DNA from: Culicoidibacter larvae
GTDB lineage: Bacteria > Bacillota_I > Bacilli_A > Culicoidibacterales > Culicoidibacteraceae
Assembly (NCBI RefSeq): GCF_005771635.1
Contig: NZ_VBWP01000004.1
Location: forward strand, 62,001-126,000
DNA length: 64,000 nucleotides
Direction: 5' to 3'
Numbering within the stretch: the first letter of the stretch is position 1; every line of letters begins with the position of its first letter. Of the stretch, positions 15,693 to 23,964 are shown piece by piece. A model generated the notes under the pieces. That model worked only from the letters and a program-made list of their open reading frames with translations. It was not told the origin of the DNA and did no database searches. The translations under genes and the position numbers were made by a program.

Positions 15693-17816
15693 ATGGATAA
15701 ACATATTTTTGCATTTTGGGATGACTTTCAGAAAATAATCATTGAAGATTATCAGCAAAAAATAAATGATACTAATCAATTTATGCTTGTTGGTAATGAT
15801 GAACAAATTGAACTATTATTTGTAAGTGACTATTATGTTGGTGACGGCCATATATTTGAGTATACAATTAAACACGAACTCTTGTTTGGCAGTGAATATC
15901 GAGTGGTAAGCGATAATGGGATAAATGTCGTTCTTGAAAATCGCAATATTGTACGAACTGCGGAATTTGATAAGCGTTTTTATTATGATGGTGATGACTT
16001 AGGGGTACATTATTTGCCGACACAAACTGAATTTGCTGTGTGGACACCAATTGCAACTGAACTTTTACTTTGGGTAAAAAATGCTGATAAAACGCTCATC
16101 AAGCGCTTTACCAGAAGCGAAGCAGGGGTTTGGCGTCTGCAATTAAAAGGAGACTTTGAACTGAGTGAATACTTATTGCTTGTAAAAGTAAATGGTTTGT
16201 GGCAGGTGACAACAGATCCTTATGCGCGGGCAAGCACAGCGAATGCTGAACGCAGTGTTGTGGTGAATCCGGCATCAGTTCAAGTAGATGCACAAAAAAA
16301 CTTTTTACCGGCTTTTGATTTTCCTACCGATGCAATTATTTATGAAACCCACGTTCGTGATTTTTCAATTCAAGATGGGCAGGTGTTTGCTAACAAAGGT
16401 AAATTTTTAGGAATGAGCGAGCGTGGCTTAGCAAATGACGCCGGAGATAGTATAGGTATTGATTATTTAACTGAGCTTGGAGTCACTCATGTACAAGTGT
16501 TGCCTGTCTTCGATTTTGGTCGCAGCGATGAGTTAGCTGAATTGCCGGCATATAATTGGGGATATGATCCAATACAATATAATGTGCCTGAAGGAAGTTA
16601 TGCAACTGATGCCACTCAACCATATAGTCGGATTATTGAATTAAAGCAAATGATTGCTGCATTTCATATGCAGGGTATTCGTGTGAATATGGATGTTGTG
16701 TATAATCATGTATTTGAAGCCGGTCAGTTTGCTTATGGTGTTTTAGTTCCTGGATATTTATTTCGCTACGATGCCTTGAATCATTTGCTGGATGGGACTG
16801 GTTGCGGCAATGATGTTGCCAGCGAACGGAGGATGGTGCGTAAATTTATTGTAGAATCAATATGTTACTGGGCAACTGAGTATGGATTTGATGGTTTTCG
16901 TTTTGATTTAATGGGAATTTTGGATATAGATACTATGAATGCGATTCGTGAAGCAATAAATGATATTGATAGTTCAATGCTTATTTATGGTGAAGGCTGG
17001 AATATGGCGAGCGGTATTGAAGAGAAGGAAAAGGCTATGGCTGAGAATGCTCAGTCATTGCCGCAAATTGGCTTTTTTAATGCCGATTTTCGTGATGCTA
17101 TTAAGGGCAGTACTTTTCAGCATGATGCCCGCGGACTAGTTGCCAATGGTTTTGAACGGCTGCCGATCATTGCCAGCTTACTGGCAGGCAGTGTCTATCA
17201 AACCGGAATTGCCGTTCATTTTGAAGAGCCGTCGCAAAGTATTAATTATGTCAGTTGTCATGATAATTTGATTTTATTTGACCGTATTCTTAGAAGTGGT
17301 ATGTCAGACGGCATGTCACGAGTCTATACTTATCAACAATTAGCTTTGGCTTTAGTATTGGTAAGTCAAGGCATTCCGTTTCTGCATGCTGGAGATGAAT
17401 TCTTCCGCACTAAAAACGGGGTAGAAGATAGCTACAATGCACCAGATGCTATTAATATGATTGATTGGAATCGCCGTTCAGAATTTAAAACAACAGTTGA
17501 GTATATAAAAGGATTAATTGCTATTCGTAAAATGCATGGTGCCTTCAGAATGAAAAGTGCTCAGGAGATTTTTGAGCATGTGAAGATTACCAGCAATAAT
17601 TTGAATATTTACTATGATTTATTCAATGTTGGCTATTGTGGTGATTATAATGATATTAAAGTGATAATTAATTTAAGTGATGAAGAATTAGCTATTGATT
17701 TACCTTTAGAATGGCAATGTTTTGCTGAAAATTCATGGGCAAGCATAAGTGCTAAAACGAGAAAAAATGAGATAATTGAAGTAGCAGCGCATACTTTAGC
17801 AATTTATATGCGATAA
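15693..17816 (+). CDS. pulA: Type I pullulanase (glycogen/starch debranching)
   Basis: Pullulanase hydrolyses alpha-1,6 branches of glycogen, amylopectin and pullulan. The roughly 707-residue GH13 protein has an N-terminal region (1-100), a CBM48-like domain (about 100-185), and a catalytic barrel with YETHVRDFS, the type I signature YNWGYDP, DVVYNHV, GFRFDLMG (nucleophile Asp), IYGEGWN (acid/base Glu) and SCHDN. No signal peptide is seen, so it is cytoplasmic and probably works with GlgP on stored glycogen. The gene stands 26 kb from the glg cluster. No terminator follows before the tRNA gene. Confidence 0.93.
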   Translation: MDKHIFAFWDDFQKIIIEDYQQKINDTNQFMLVGNDEQIELLFVSDYYVGDGHIFEYTIKHELLFGSEYRVVSDNGINVVLENRNIVRTAEFDKRFYYDGDDLGVHYLPTQTEFAVWTPIATELLLWVKNADKTLIKRFTRSEAGVWRLQLKGDFELSEYLLLVKVNGLWQVTTDPYARASTANAERSVVVNPASVQVDAQKNFLPAFDFPTDAIIYETHVRDFSIQDGQVFANKGKFLGMSERGLANDAGDSIGIDYLTELGVTHVQVLPVFDFGRSDELAELPAYNWGYDPIQYNVPEGSYATDATQPYSRIIELKQMIAAFHMQGIRVNMDVVYNHVFEAGQFAYGVLVPGYLFRYDALNHLLDGTGCGNDVASERRMVRKFIVESICYWATEYGFDGFRFDLMGILDIDTMNAIREAINDIDSSMLIYGEGWNMASGIEEKEKAMAENAQSLPQIGFFNADFRDAIKGSTFQHDARGLVANGFERLPIIASLLAGSVYQTGIAVHFEEPSQSINYVSCHDNLILFDRILRSGMSDGMSRVYTYQQLALALVLVSQGIPFLHAGDEFFRTKNGVEDSYNAPDAINMIDWNRRSEFKTTVEYIKGLIAIRKMHGAFRMKSAQEIFEHVKITSNNLNIYYDLFNVGYCGDYNDIKVIINLSDEELAIDLPLEWQCFAENSWASISAKTRKNEIIEVAAHTLAIYMR

Positions 17817-17830
17817 AATACAAAAAAGAC

Positions 17831-17859
17831 TTATCAAAAGTATAATTTTAGTGTATTAT
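17831..17859 (+). promoter_or_regulatory. Promoter for tRNA-Arg
   Basis: TTATCA and TATTAT are 17 bp apart, about 28 bp upstream of the tRNA. Confidence 0.45.
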
Positions 17860-17887
17860 ATAAGAAGACGATTGTTTCGTCTTTTAT

Positions 17888-17964
17888 GCGCCCGTAGCTC
17901 AGCTGGATAGAGCGTTTGATTCCGGTTCAAAAGGTCGTGGGTTCGACTCCTGTCGGGCGCGCCA
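17888..17964 (+). tRNA. tRNA-Arg (anticodon CCG)
   Basis: The 77-nt sequence folds as a complete cloverleaf. The acceptor stem pairs GCGCCCG with CGGGCGC, the D stem GCTC with GAGC, and the anticodon stem TTTGA with TCAAA around the loop TTCCGGT. The T loop is TTCGACT, with several G-U pairs in the T stem. CCA is encoded. The anticodon CCG reads the Arg codon CGG. A strong terminator follows. Confidence 0.95.
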
Positions 17965-17977
17965 TATTAAAATTATT

Positions 17978-18018
17978 GTACCAAAGGTTTACTTAGTAAA
18001 CCTTTGGTACTTTTTTTT
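17978..18018 (+). terminator. Strong intrinsic terminator after tRNA-Arg
   Basis: A perfect 15-bp stem (17978-17992 with 17996-18010) has a TTA loop and eight T's. Confidence 0.95.
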
Positions 18019-18064
18019 GAAAAATGGTAAGAAATGGTAAAGCTTTGTTCCTCGTGGGATTAAA

Positions 18065-18093
18065 TTGAAAAACACGCTAAATTAAGGTATAAT
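18065..18093 (+). promoter_or_regulatory. Promoter for the first LPxTG protein
   Basis: TTGAAA (18065-18070) and TATAAT (18088-18093) are exactly 17 bp apart, 27 bp before the start codon. Confidence 0.75.
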
Positions 18094-18119
18094 TAAAATA
18101 ATTCTAGGGGGAATTGATA

Positions 18120-19361
18120 ATGAAACGAAAAATAGGTATTGCTCTTTTAGCAATTTTTTTAATGTGCGGTTTACAGACTAGTGTGTTTGCCGAGAGCACT
18201 GATGAAAAACAAATAACACCGACACTTAGGCTATTAAGTTATGAAACTGCAGATTTGAACGGTCGTGGTTCAGTCACTTTCTCAGGTTCAGCTATATATA
18301 ATAAGCCCTATAAGTATATTACAGTAACCAAAACAGTAACACTTACTAATACATCTAACACAACAATGAATGCACAATTATATTTGCCATTCTTATATAC
18401 ATATGGATTGTCAGAAACTGATAATACTTCATACGACTACATAGGTTACCCCTCAAAATGGGACAGCAGTGTTAATAAGTTTTTTTATAATGGATATGTA
18501 ACGAATGGTGGTTACGTTGGTGCAGTTGTCGGTGATGAAGTAACATTAAGCTACCCATTACGTAAGGATTTGAAAGATGCACAATATTTTATTAATGATA
18601 TAGTGTATAAACAAGCAGATCTTGCTGATTGGCGACCGGATATCCCGATTGTTCGCGAACTTGCTCAAGAGGGCGAAGATGAGACAATTATTGCTTTTGA
18701 CATGGGTGAATTAGCTCCAGGAGAAACGCGAACTTTCAGTTTTGACTTCAAAAATTATGGTATCCCGACATACGCTGGAGTGAGTGGTATTGATGTAGTT
18801 ACTTATTTACGTACAGAATATATTGCAAAGCCGGTAACAGTTCAATATCACGATGAGAATGGTGATGCCATTATTGCTGCTGATGTTATCAATGAAAACG
18901 GTGAGCAGTTGTTAGATGAACCTTATACAACAACACCTAAGGAAATTTCTGGTTATAGATTGGTTGCAACACCTGAAAATGCTAAAGGTATCCTCTCAGA
19001 AGAAGAACAAACGGTCGTTTATCGCTACCAGAAGATAACTGATGGTAATGTTATTGTTAATTATCTTGATGAATCCGGAAACGCTTTGACTGATGCAACG
19101 ATACTTACAGGTGAAGTCGGCAGCAATTACCAAACCGAGGCAAAAGCAATTAATGGTTGGGAATTAAAAAATACTGTTGGTAATGCCAGTGGAACTTATA
19201 ATGTTACTGACCAAACTGTCAATTATATTTATCAGCCAATTGCAATAGTTGATTCATTACCGAATACTGGTGAGAATCATGATGCTTATATTGCCATAGG
19301 GTTAGGAATTGTATTTGTTGCCGGTACGATGTTGACTATACTTAAGATTAAAAGGAAATAA
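18120..19361 (+). CDS. LPxTG-anchored surface protein with two MucBP-like repeats
   Basis: The 413-residue product has a signal peptide (about 1-24, cleavage after VFA) and an N-terminal domain of about 210 residues that I do not recognise. Two MucBP-like repeats follow, one beginning KPVTVQYHDENGDAI and one GNVIVNYLDESGNAL, each ending in the VVYRYQ or VNYIYQ pattern. The sorting signal LPNTG comes next, then a membrane helix and KIKRK. Sortase would attach it to peptidoglycan. MucBP repeats suggest contact with host mucin or other glycans, which is an inference. ATG 18120 lies 8 bp after AGGGGG. The gene has its own promoter and terminator. Confidence 0.85.
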   Translation: MKRKIGIALLAIFLMCGLQTSVFAESTDEKQITPTLRLLSYETADLNGRGSVTFSGSAIYNKPYKYITVTKTVTLTNTSNTTMNAQLYLPFLYTYGLSETDNTSYDYIGYPSKWDSSVNKFFYNGYVTNGGYVGAVVGDEVTLSYPLRKDLKDAQYFINDIVYKQADLADWRPDIPIVRELAQEGEDETIIAFDMGELAPGETRTFSFDFKNYGIPTYAGVSGIDVVTYLRTEYIAKPVTVQYHDENGDAIIAADVINENGEQLLDEPYTTTPKEISGYRLVATPENAKGILSEEEQTVVYRYQKITDGNVIVNYLDESGNALTDATILTGEVGSNYQTEAKAINGWELKNTVGNASGTYNVTDQTVNYIYQPIAIVDSLPNTGENHDAYIAIGLGIVFVAGTMLTILKIKRK

Positions 19362-19368
19362 TTTTGAT

Positions 19369-19407
19369 AAAAGCGGCTTTTAGAGAAGCCGCTTTTATTG
19401 TTTTTTC
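19369..19407 (+). terminator. Intrinsic terminator after the first LPxTG gene
   Basis: A perfect 11-bp stem (19369-19379 with 19386-19396) is followed by T-rich sequence. Confidence 0.88.
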
Positions 19408-19430
19408 ACATAAAAAGAAATGGTATAGTG

Positions 19431-19439
19431 TGCTATAAT
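19431..19439 (+). promoter_or_regulatory. Extended -10 promoter for hpt
   Basis: TGC-TATAAT lies 18 bp before the hpt start codon. No clear -35 is seen. Confidence 0.55.
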
Positions 19440-19456
19440 AGGCACGAGGTGTTTTT

Positions 19457-19990
19457 ATGAGTGATGTTAAGGTTTTGATTGATAAAGTAACGTTGGATGA
19501 GCGTTGTCAGGAGTTAGCGGCGGCAATTACTGCTGATTACCAAGCGAGCGAACGTCCATTAATGGTTGGTATTCTTAAAGGTGCGATTCCATTTATGAGT
19601 AAAGTGCTTGAATATGTTGATATTCCCAAAGCAGAAGTTGATTATATGCGCTTTTCAAGTTACGAGGGAACCACTTCAACCAATACGGTCCGCTTGTTGC
19701 TGGATTTAAGTACTAATATTGAAGATCGCGATGTTATTGTTTTTGAAGATATTATTGATACCGGGCAAACGCTGGAAAAACTTTTAGAATTGTTAAACAC
19801 ACGTAAACCGAAGTCTCTGAGGGTTGTCAGTTTGTTGGATAAGCCGGAGCGGCGCTTGGTACAGGTTGATGCAGATTATGTTGGTTTTGTCGTACCGGAT
19901 GTGTTTATTGTTGGTTTTGGCATTGATTATAACCAGCAGTATCGTACATTGGATTATGTTGGTATTTACCAAGGAAATGAGGAAGTATAA
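19457..19990 (+). CDS. hpt: Hypoxanthine phosphoribosyltransferase
   Basis: HPRT converts hypoxanthine and guanine to IMP and GMP using PRPP. The 177-residue protein has the family's length, the PRPP loop VIVFEDIIDTGQTL near residue 95, the early LMVGILKGAIPF segment with its Lys-Gly, and the C-terminal purine-binding VPDVFIVGFGIDYNQ. GAGGTG precedes ATG 19457. The last base of its stop is the first base of the next start, so the following membrane protein is translationally coupled. With xpt and the nucleoside transporter it forms a purine salvage set. Confidence 0.94.
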   Translation: MSDVKVLIDKVTLDERCQELAAAITADYQASERPLMVGILKGAIPFMSKVLEYVDIPKAEVDYMRFSSYEGTTSTNTVRLLLDLSTNIEDRDVIVFEDIIDTGQTLEKLLELLNTRKPKSLRVVSLLDKPERRLVQVDADYVGFVVPDVFIVGFGIDYNQQYRTLDYVGIYQGNEEV

Positions 19991-20355
19991 TGTTACCATT
20001 TGCAATTATTTCAATTACTTTGGCACTAGTCTTATATTCGGCCGGGGTTTGGGGCGAGCGGCTTAGCAAGAATTTGCGTGGCTGGCATGTTATTATTTTT
20101 TGGTGCGGTCTTGTCTTTGATATGATTGGAACAACTTTAATGGGGCAGATTGCTGGTAGTTTTAGTTTCAATTTGCATAGTGTAACCGGTGTAATAGCTA
20201 TTCTATTGATGCTGGTTCATGCTATTTGGGCGACCATTGTGTTATTTAAAGGCAGCGAACGCGCAAAAGCAAATTTTCATAAATTCAGTATTGTTGTCTG
20301 GGCGATTTGGTTGATTCCGTATTTTACCGGCATGTTTCTGGGGATGGGTAGATAA
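19990..20355 (+). CDS. Four-helix membrane protein, HsmA/TIGR03987-like
   Basis: The 121-residue protein has four predicted membrane helices (about 3-20, 33-55, 66-87 and 97-117) and conserved-looking His residues in LRGWHVIIFW, LHSVTG, VHAIWA and NFHKFS. It resembles the uncharacterised HsmA (TIGR03987) family, which I name from pattern recognition only. The histidines could bind haem or metal, which is speculation. Its start overlaps the hpt stop by one base. It ends in a strong terminator. Confidence 0.65.
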   Translation: MLPFAIISITLALVLYSAGVWGERLSKNLRGWHVIIFWCGLVFDMIGTTLMGQIAGSFSFNLHSVTGVIAILLMLVHAIWATIVLFKGSERAKANFHKFSIVVWAIWLIPYFTGMFLGMGR

Positions 20356-20365
20356 GGAAAGTTGG

Positions 20366-20400
20366 ATACCGGCGGCTGTAAACAGCCGCCGGTATTATTT
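20366..20400 (+). terminator. Intrinsic terminator after the hpt unit
   Basis: A perfect GC-rich 13-bp stem (20366-20378 with 20383-20395) has a TAAA loop. T-rich sequence follows. Confidence 0.9.
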
Positions 20401-20414
20401 TTATTACCAAAATA

Positions 20415-20423
20415 TGATATACT
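20415..20423 (+). promoter_or_regulatory. Extended -10 promoter for the hydrolase gene
   Basis: TGA-TATACT lies 33 bp upstream of the start codon. Confidence 0.45.
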
Positions 20424-20455
20424 GGTAAGAGAATTAGCAAGGAGTGTAATCAACT

Positions 20456-21436
20456 ATGTGGAAGAAAATTGTTTTAGGTGTTTTAGCAGCAATATTAGTT
20501 ATTAGCGGAATAGGCTTGTTTTTAGCAAGTAATTATTTTTATGGTGTAGCTATTGCTCGTAATGATAAGGGCTTTTTGGATGAAACTGCGGCAATAACGG
20601 TAAAAGATGAAGAAGAGCGCGAACAAATTCGTATTGAGCGCGAGGAGTGGTTAACTACTGTTGGCTACGAAGATTTATTTATGAATAGTCGTGATGGTTT
20701 GCAATTGCATGGTATATACATTCCCGGTAATGATTTGAATGTTGATAACGTGACCGTTGTTCTGGCACATGGTTATTCCGGTAATGCTAAAGGTATGATT
20801 AGTTTTGCACAATATTATCACAGCAGATATGGCTATAATATTTTAATGCCGGATGATCGCGGTCATGGTGAAAGTGAAGGCGATTATATAGGTATGGGCT
20901 GGCCTGATCGAATTGATTATCTTGATTGGATTAGTAAAATGATTGATCAAAACGGCAAAGACAGCCAGATAATTGTTCATGGTGTTTCTATGGGGGGTGC
21001 CACTGTTGCGATGCTAAGCGGTGAAACATTACCTGAACAAGTGAAGTTTTTGGTTGAAGATTGCGGTTACACTTCAGCCTGGGATATTTTTGAATACCAA
21101 TTAAATGATTTATATAGCTTGCCGGCATTCCCAATATTGAATGCTACAAGTGTTATGACTAAAATACGTGCCGGTTATCTTTTTGATGAAGCCAGCGCCG
21201 TTGAACAGGTAAAAAAAGCAACGCTGCCAATGATTTTTGTTCATGGCAGTGATGACACTTTTGTTCCAACTGAGATGGTTTATCAGTTATATGATGCTGC
21301 GCCAGTCGAAAAAGAGCTGTTGATTGTTGAAGGTGCACAGCATGGGAATGCTTTCTCGGTTGATCAAACTGGAACTTATAAACAATTAATCAATACTTAT
21401 ATTCAAGACTATATTGATCATCGTGGTCAAATGTAG
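20456..21436 (+). CDS. Membrane-anchored alpha/beta hydrolase
   Basis: The 326-residue protein has an uncleaved N-terminal helix (about 4-27). The alpha/beta hydrolase domain shows the oxyanion region LAHGYSGNAKG, DDRGHGESEGD, the nucleophile elbow GVSMGGA, the Asp in GSDDTFVP and the His in EGAQHGNAF. It resembles the Firmicute YqkD-like family and probably cleaves an ester or amide outside the membrane. No substrate can be assigned. AAGGAG lies 12 bp before ATG 20456. The gene is monocistronic. Confidence 0.85.
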   Translation: MWKKIVLGVLAAILVISGIGLFLASNYFYGVAIARNDKGFLDETAAITVKDEEEREQIRIEREEWLTTVGYEDLFMNSRDGLQLHGIYIPGNDLNVDNVTVVLAHGYSGNAKGMISFAQYYHSRYGYNILMPDDRGHGESEGDYIGMGWPDRIDYLDWISKMIDQNGKDSQIIVHGVSMGGATVAMLSGETLPEQVKFLVEDCGYTSAWDIFEYQLNDLYSLPAFPILNATSVMTKIRAGYLFDEASAVEQVKKATLPMIFVHGSDDTFVPTEMVYQLYDAAPVEKELLIVEGAQHGNAFSVDQTGTYKQLINTYIQDYIDHRGQM

Positions 21437-21479
21437 ATATAATTACTAGTTAAATAAATAAAATAGTTCAGTATTTTCA

Positions 21480-21520
21480 AACCCCAGGTGTCTGTGTTTT
21501 TGACACTTGGGGTTGTTTTG
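21480..21520 (+). terminator. Intrinsic terminator after the hydrolase gene
   Basis: A 13-bp stem with one G-U pair (21480-21492 with 21502-21514) is followed by GTTTTG. Confidence 0.82.
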
Positions 21521-21654
21521 TCAAAAGTATGAATAATTGATTCCCATTCCCAAATATTTATGTTAAAGTAAGTTGAAAATTTAAAAAGGGGGCCTTTTAA
21601 AATTAGCTACTATATATAATTTGAGATGAAATAGAAAAACGGGGGAAAATAATC

Positions 21655-23682
21655 GTGAAAAAAATTTATAAAGTACTTTTTACTATGCTGCTTATTGCTG
21701 GAATTTTTTCAGCTTTGGTAGTAAAAGCAAATGCTGTTATTGAAAATGGTGACAACATTTTCAGCAGTACAGGGAAATACAATGTTCAAACATTATCATC
21801 ACTTTCAAGGGATATTTATGGAAATACCGTAAAATCTAATGAATTTAAACCAATTACATATACCAAATCAACCGCAACGGCTACAGTCGCAAAAGCTTAC
21901 ATGGGCTTTATTACTGAGTCATTTAATCGTGCGAGTTTTGCACGTCATTATGCATCAATCATTCCGCCATATGATTATTATTCGGTTGATTATTCAAATA
22001 ATGGCGGTGCAACGAAAACCAATGTCGGAACTCAGGCAATTGACCGTTCAAATAGTGATTTTGAAAAAATAGTCACGCCACCTGCAGGTTATGAGTTAAC
22101 TCATTCAGACGCTTATTATCAAATGATTGATGTTACTGATATAGTAAATCAAAATGGTTCTGGCAACTATTATCTAAATGGCGCCAATGCATCAACAACT
22201 GGATTTACCCAAATGGGTGTCGTTTTTATGATTGTCATTGAAGAGGATGCTAGTTTTCCGTTGCGATATACGGCAATAAATGATTTCTTTTATTCAAATG
22301 ATGCTGATAAGAATGAATTGCTTGAATATACAGTAAATCTACCAAAAGAATATACTTTCGTTGAAAATTCGCCAATTAGCATTCATAATTTGGCTACGAC
22401 GATGGACTATTCAGTAAGTGGAGCAGAAGATAAAGTAACCGGATATGTTCAGCAATTTACTGATGGAATCGCAAATGGTAGTGAAGAAATGTTGCTTAAT
22501 TCGCAAGTTCCGGGTCCAGATGTTTTAAATACTAGCCTGACACACAGTCCGGATCGCTTCTTTAATGCAATGTCATGGAATAAATCAACTTTTCAGTCAA
22601 AAACAAATATTGATGGTTTAGCATTTAAACTTGATGTTAGACCTGCTCCTGGTACCGGGCCAATGAATAAAACCGAAGTAGCTGCATTTAATGTCATTTC
22701 TGCTGATGTTGTAAAAGATGTTGAATTAGTAAAAACGGTTGATAAAGCTAATGCTCAACCAGGTGATGAATTAACTTACACATTAAATGTTGCTAATGAT
22801 AGTGGCTTTACAGTCTATGATTACCAAGTAAGTGATATCCTTCAGGATTTGAATAAAGTAAACTATAAACTTGAATCTATTACTGTTGATGGCGTTGCTC
22901 AAACTGATGCTATTGATGGCGATCAGGCTAATTTCACTAACGGTAAGTTGACCGTTGACTATGCAAACTTACAAAATGGTCAAAAAAGTCAGATAATTTT
23001 CAAAGTAATTGTTCAAGAAGCAGCAATTGGCACAACGATTACTAATACTGCCTCAATTCAAGACACCACAGACCCGACAACGATTCGAGAGACTGACCCA
23101 GTCACAACAGATGTTATTGGCGTTGAACAAGCGTCAGTAATCAAAACAGTGGATAAAGCAACGGCTAAACCAGATGAGTTACTAACTTACACAATTACTG
23201 TTGCCAACACAGGACAAATAGATTTAAAGAATTATGTTATGACCGATGTGTTGCAAGACTTAAATAAAGTTGAGTATATTATTGATTCGATCAGTGTTGA
23301 TGGCACTGCTCAAACTGATGCTATTGATACTGATAACACAAGTTATGTAGCCGGAACTATTGCAGTGAAATACCCGGAATTATCAGTTGGTCAAACTAGT
23401 ACTATTACCTTTAAAGTGAAGGTGCTAAAAGGTGCTGAAAATTCAACTATTGAGAATATGGCTTCAATTGGTAATCCGGAGAGCCGGACACCAGAAATTA
23501 TTACACCACCAGTTGAAACCAAAGTTCCGGGAAATGCTCCTGAACCTAAGTCTGACTCAAATAACAATACGCCATTACTGCCAATTACTGGTTCTAATAA
23601 CTTCGAAATTCTGACTTTTGGAATCCTATTTTTGACTTTTGCTGGATACCTTATGTATAAAGCGCGAAAAAAGTTATTTTAA
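21655..23682 (+). CDS. LPxTG-anchored surface protein with two DUF11-type repeats
   Basis: The 675-residue product starts at GTG 21655, 8 bp after GGGGGA. It has a signal peptide (about 1-27, ending KANA) and an N-terminal domain of about 320 residues that I do not recognise. Two repeats of about 130 residues follow, of the DUF11 (conserved repeat) type. Each opens with a KTVDKA motif, passes LTYTxxVAN and DxLQDLNKV, and shares VDGxAQTDAID. Such repeats often carry isopeptide bonds and act as stalks. The C-terminus has LPITG, a membrane helix and RKKLF. An adhesin role is plausible but unproven. A TATAAT lies at 21615-21620. Confidence 0.83.
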   Translation: MKKIYKVLFTMLLIAGIFSALVVKANAVIENGDNIFSSTGKYNVQTLSSLSRDIYGNTVKSNEFKPITYTKSTATATVAKAYMGFITESFNRASFARHYASIIPPYDYYSVDYSNNGGATKTNVGTQAIDRSNSDFEKIVTPPAGYELTHSDAYYQMIDVTDIVNQNGSGNYYLNGANASTTGFTQMGVVFMIVIEEDASFPLRYTAINDFFYSNDADKNELLEYTVNLPKEYTFVENSPISIHNLATTMDYSVSGAEDKVTGYVQQFTDGIANGSEEMLLNSQVPGPDVLNTSLTHSPDRFFNAMSWNKSTFQSKTNIDGLAFKLDVRPAPGTGPMNKTEVAAFNVISADVVKDVELVKTVDKANAQPGDELTYTLNVANDSGFTVYDYQVSDILQDLNKVNYKLESITVDGVAQTDAIDGDQANFTNGKLTVDYANLQNGQKSQIIFKVIVQEAAIGTTITNTASIQDTTDPTTIRETDPVTTDVIGVEQASVIKTVDKATAKPDELLTYTITVANTGQIDLKNYVMTDVLQDLNKVEYIIDSISVDGTAQTDAIDTDNTSYVAGTIAVKYPELSVGQTSTITFKVKVLKGAENSTIENMASIGNPESRTPEIITPPVETKVPGNAPEPKSDSNNNTPLLPITGSNNFEILTFGILFLTFAGYLMYKARKKLF

Positions 23683-23726
23683 AAGTTATTGTATTTTTTC
23701 GATAAGACATTAGTATAAAAGAAAAT

Positions 23727-23765
23727 ATGGCAAGTCCTCAGGACTTGCCATGTTAAAATTTTTAG
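23727..23765 (+). terminator. Terminator-like hairpin after the second LPxTG gene
   Basis: A perfect 11-bp stem (23727-23737 with 23741-23751) has a 3-nt loop. The T run starts only 8 bases later, so termination may be partial. Confidence 0.6.
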
Positions 23766-23774
23766 GAACTTAAA

Positions 23775-23930
23775 CGTGGGTCAGAGTTGGAAGCAACTCG
23801 TCTTCGGTCGGATTGGTTGTAATTGAATAGGTGAAAAAGCTGACACCGAAAACTATTTTTCAAGGCCACGGAAGTACCTTCTCATTTACTAGATATAGAG
23901 ATTGAGCCGCTGAATAGTGGCTTTTCTTTT
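23775..23930 (+). ncRNA. Unassigned structured-RNA candidate upstream of ftsK
   Basis: This roughly 155-nt non-coding stretch can fold compactly. An outer stem pairs CGTGG (23775-23779) with CCACG (23866-23870), and an inner stem pairs GTCAG (23780-23784) with CTGAC (23840-23844). A 5-bp hairpin with a GAAG loop lies at 23785-23798. TCGGT (23804-23808) can pair with ACCGA (23845-23849), which would make a pseudoknot. A small hairpin at 23871-23881 and an intrinsic terminator (stem 23905-23911 with 23916-23922, then T's) follow. It matches no riboswitch, 6S, SRP or tmRNA pattern I know. It could be a small RNA or a leader. The promoter is unclear. Confidence 0.45.
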
Positions 23931-23941
23931 TGGTATTTTTT

Positions 23942-23950
23942 TGCTATAAT
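23942..23950 (+). promoter_or_regulatory. Extended -10 promoter for ftsK
   Basis: TGC-TATAAT lies directly after the upstream terminator's T run and 14 bp before the ftsK start codon. Confidence 0.55.
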
Positions 23951-23964
23951 TGGGAAGAGATTAT

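Noticed and set aside
17888-17964. tRNA-Arg gene as an integration site
   Set aside because: No integrase gene and no repeat of the tRNA 3' end was seen downstream.
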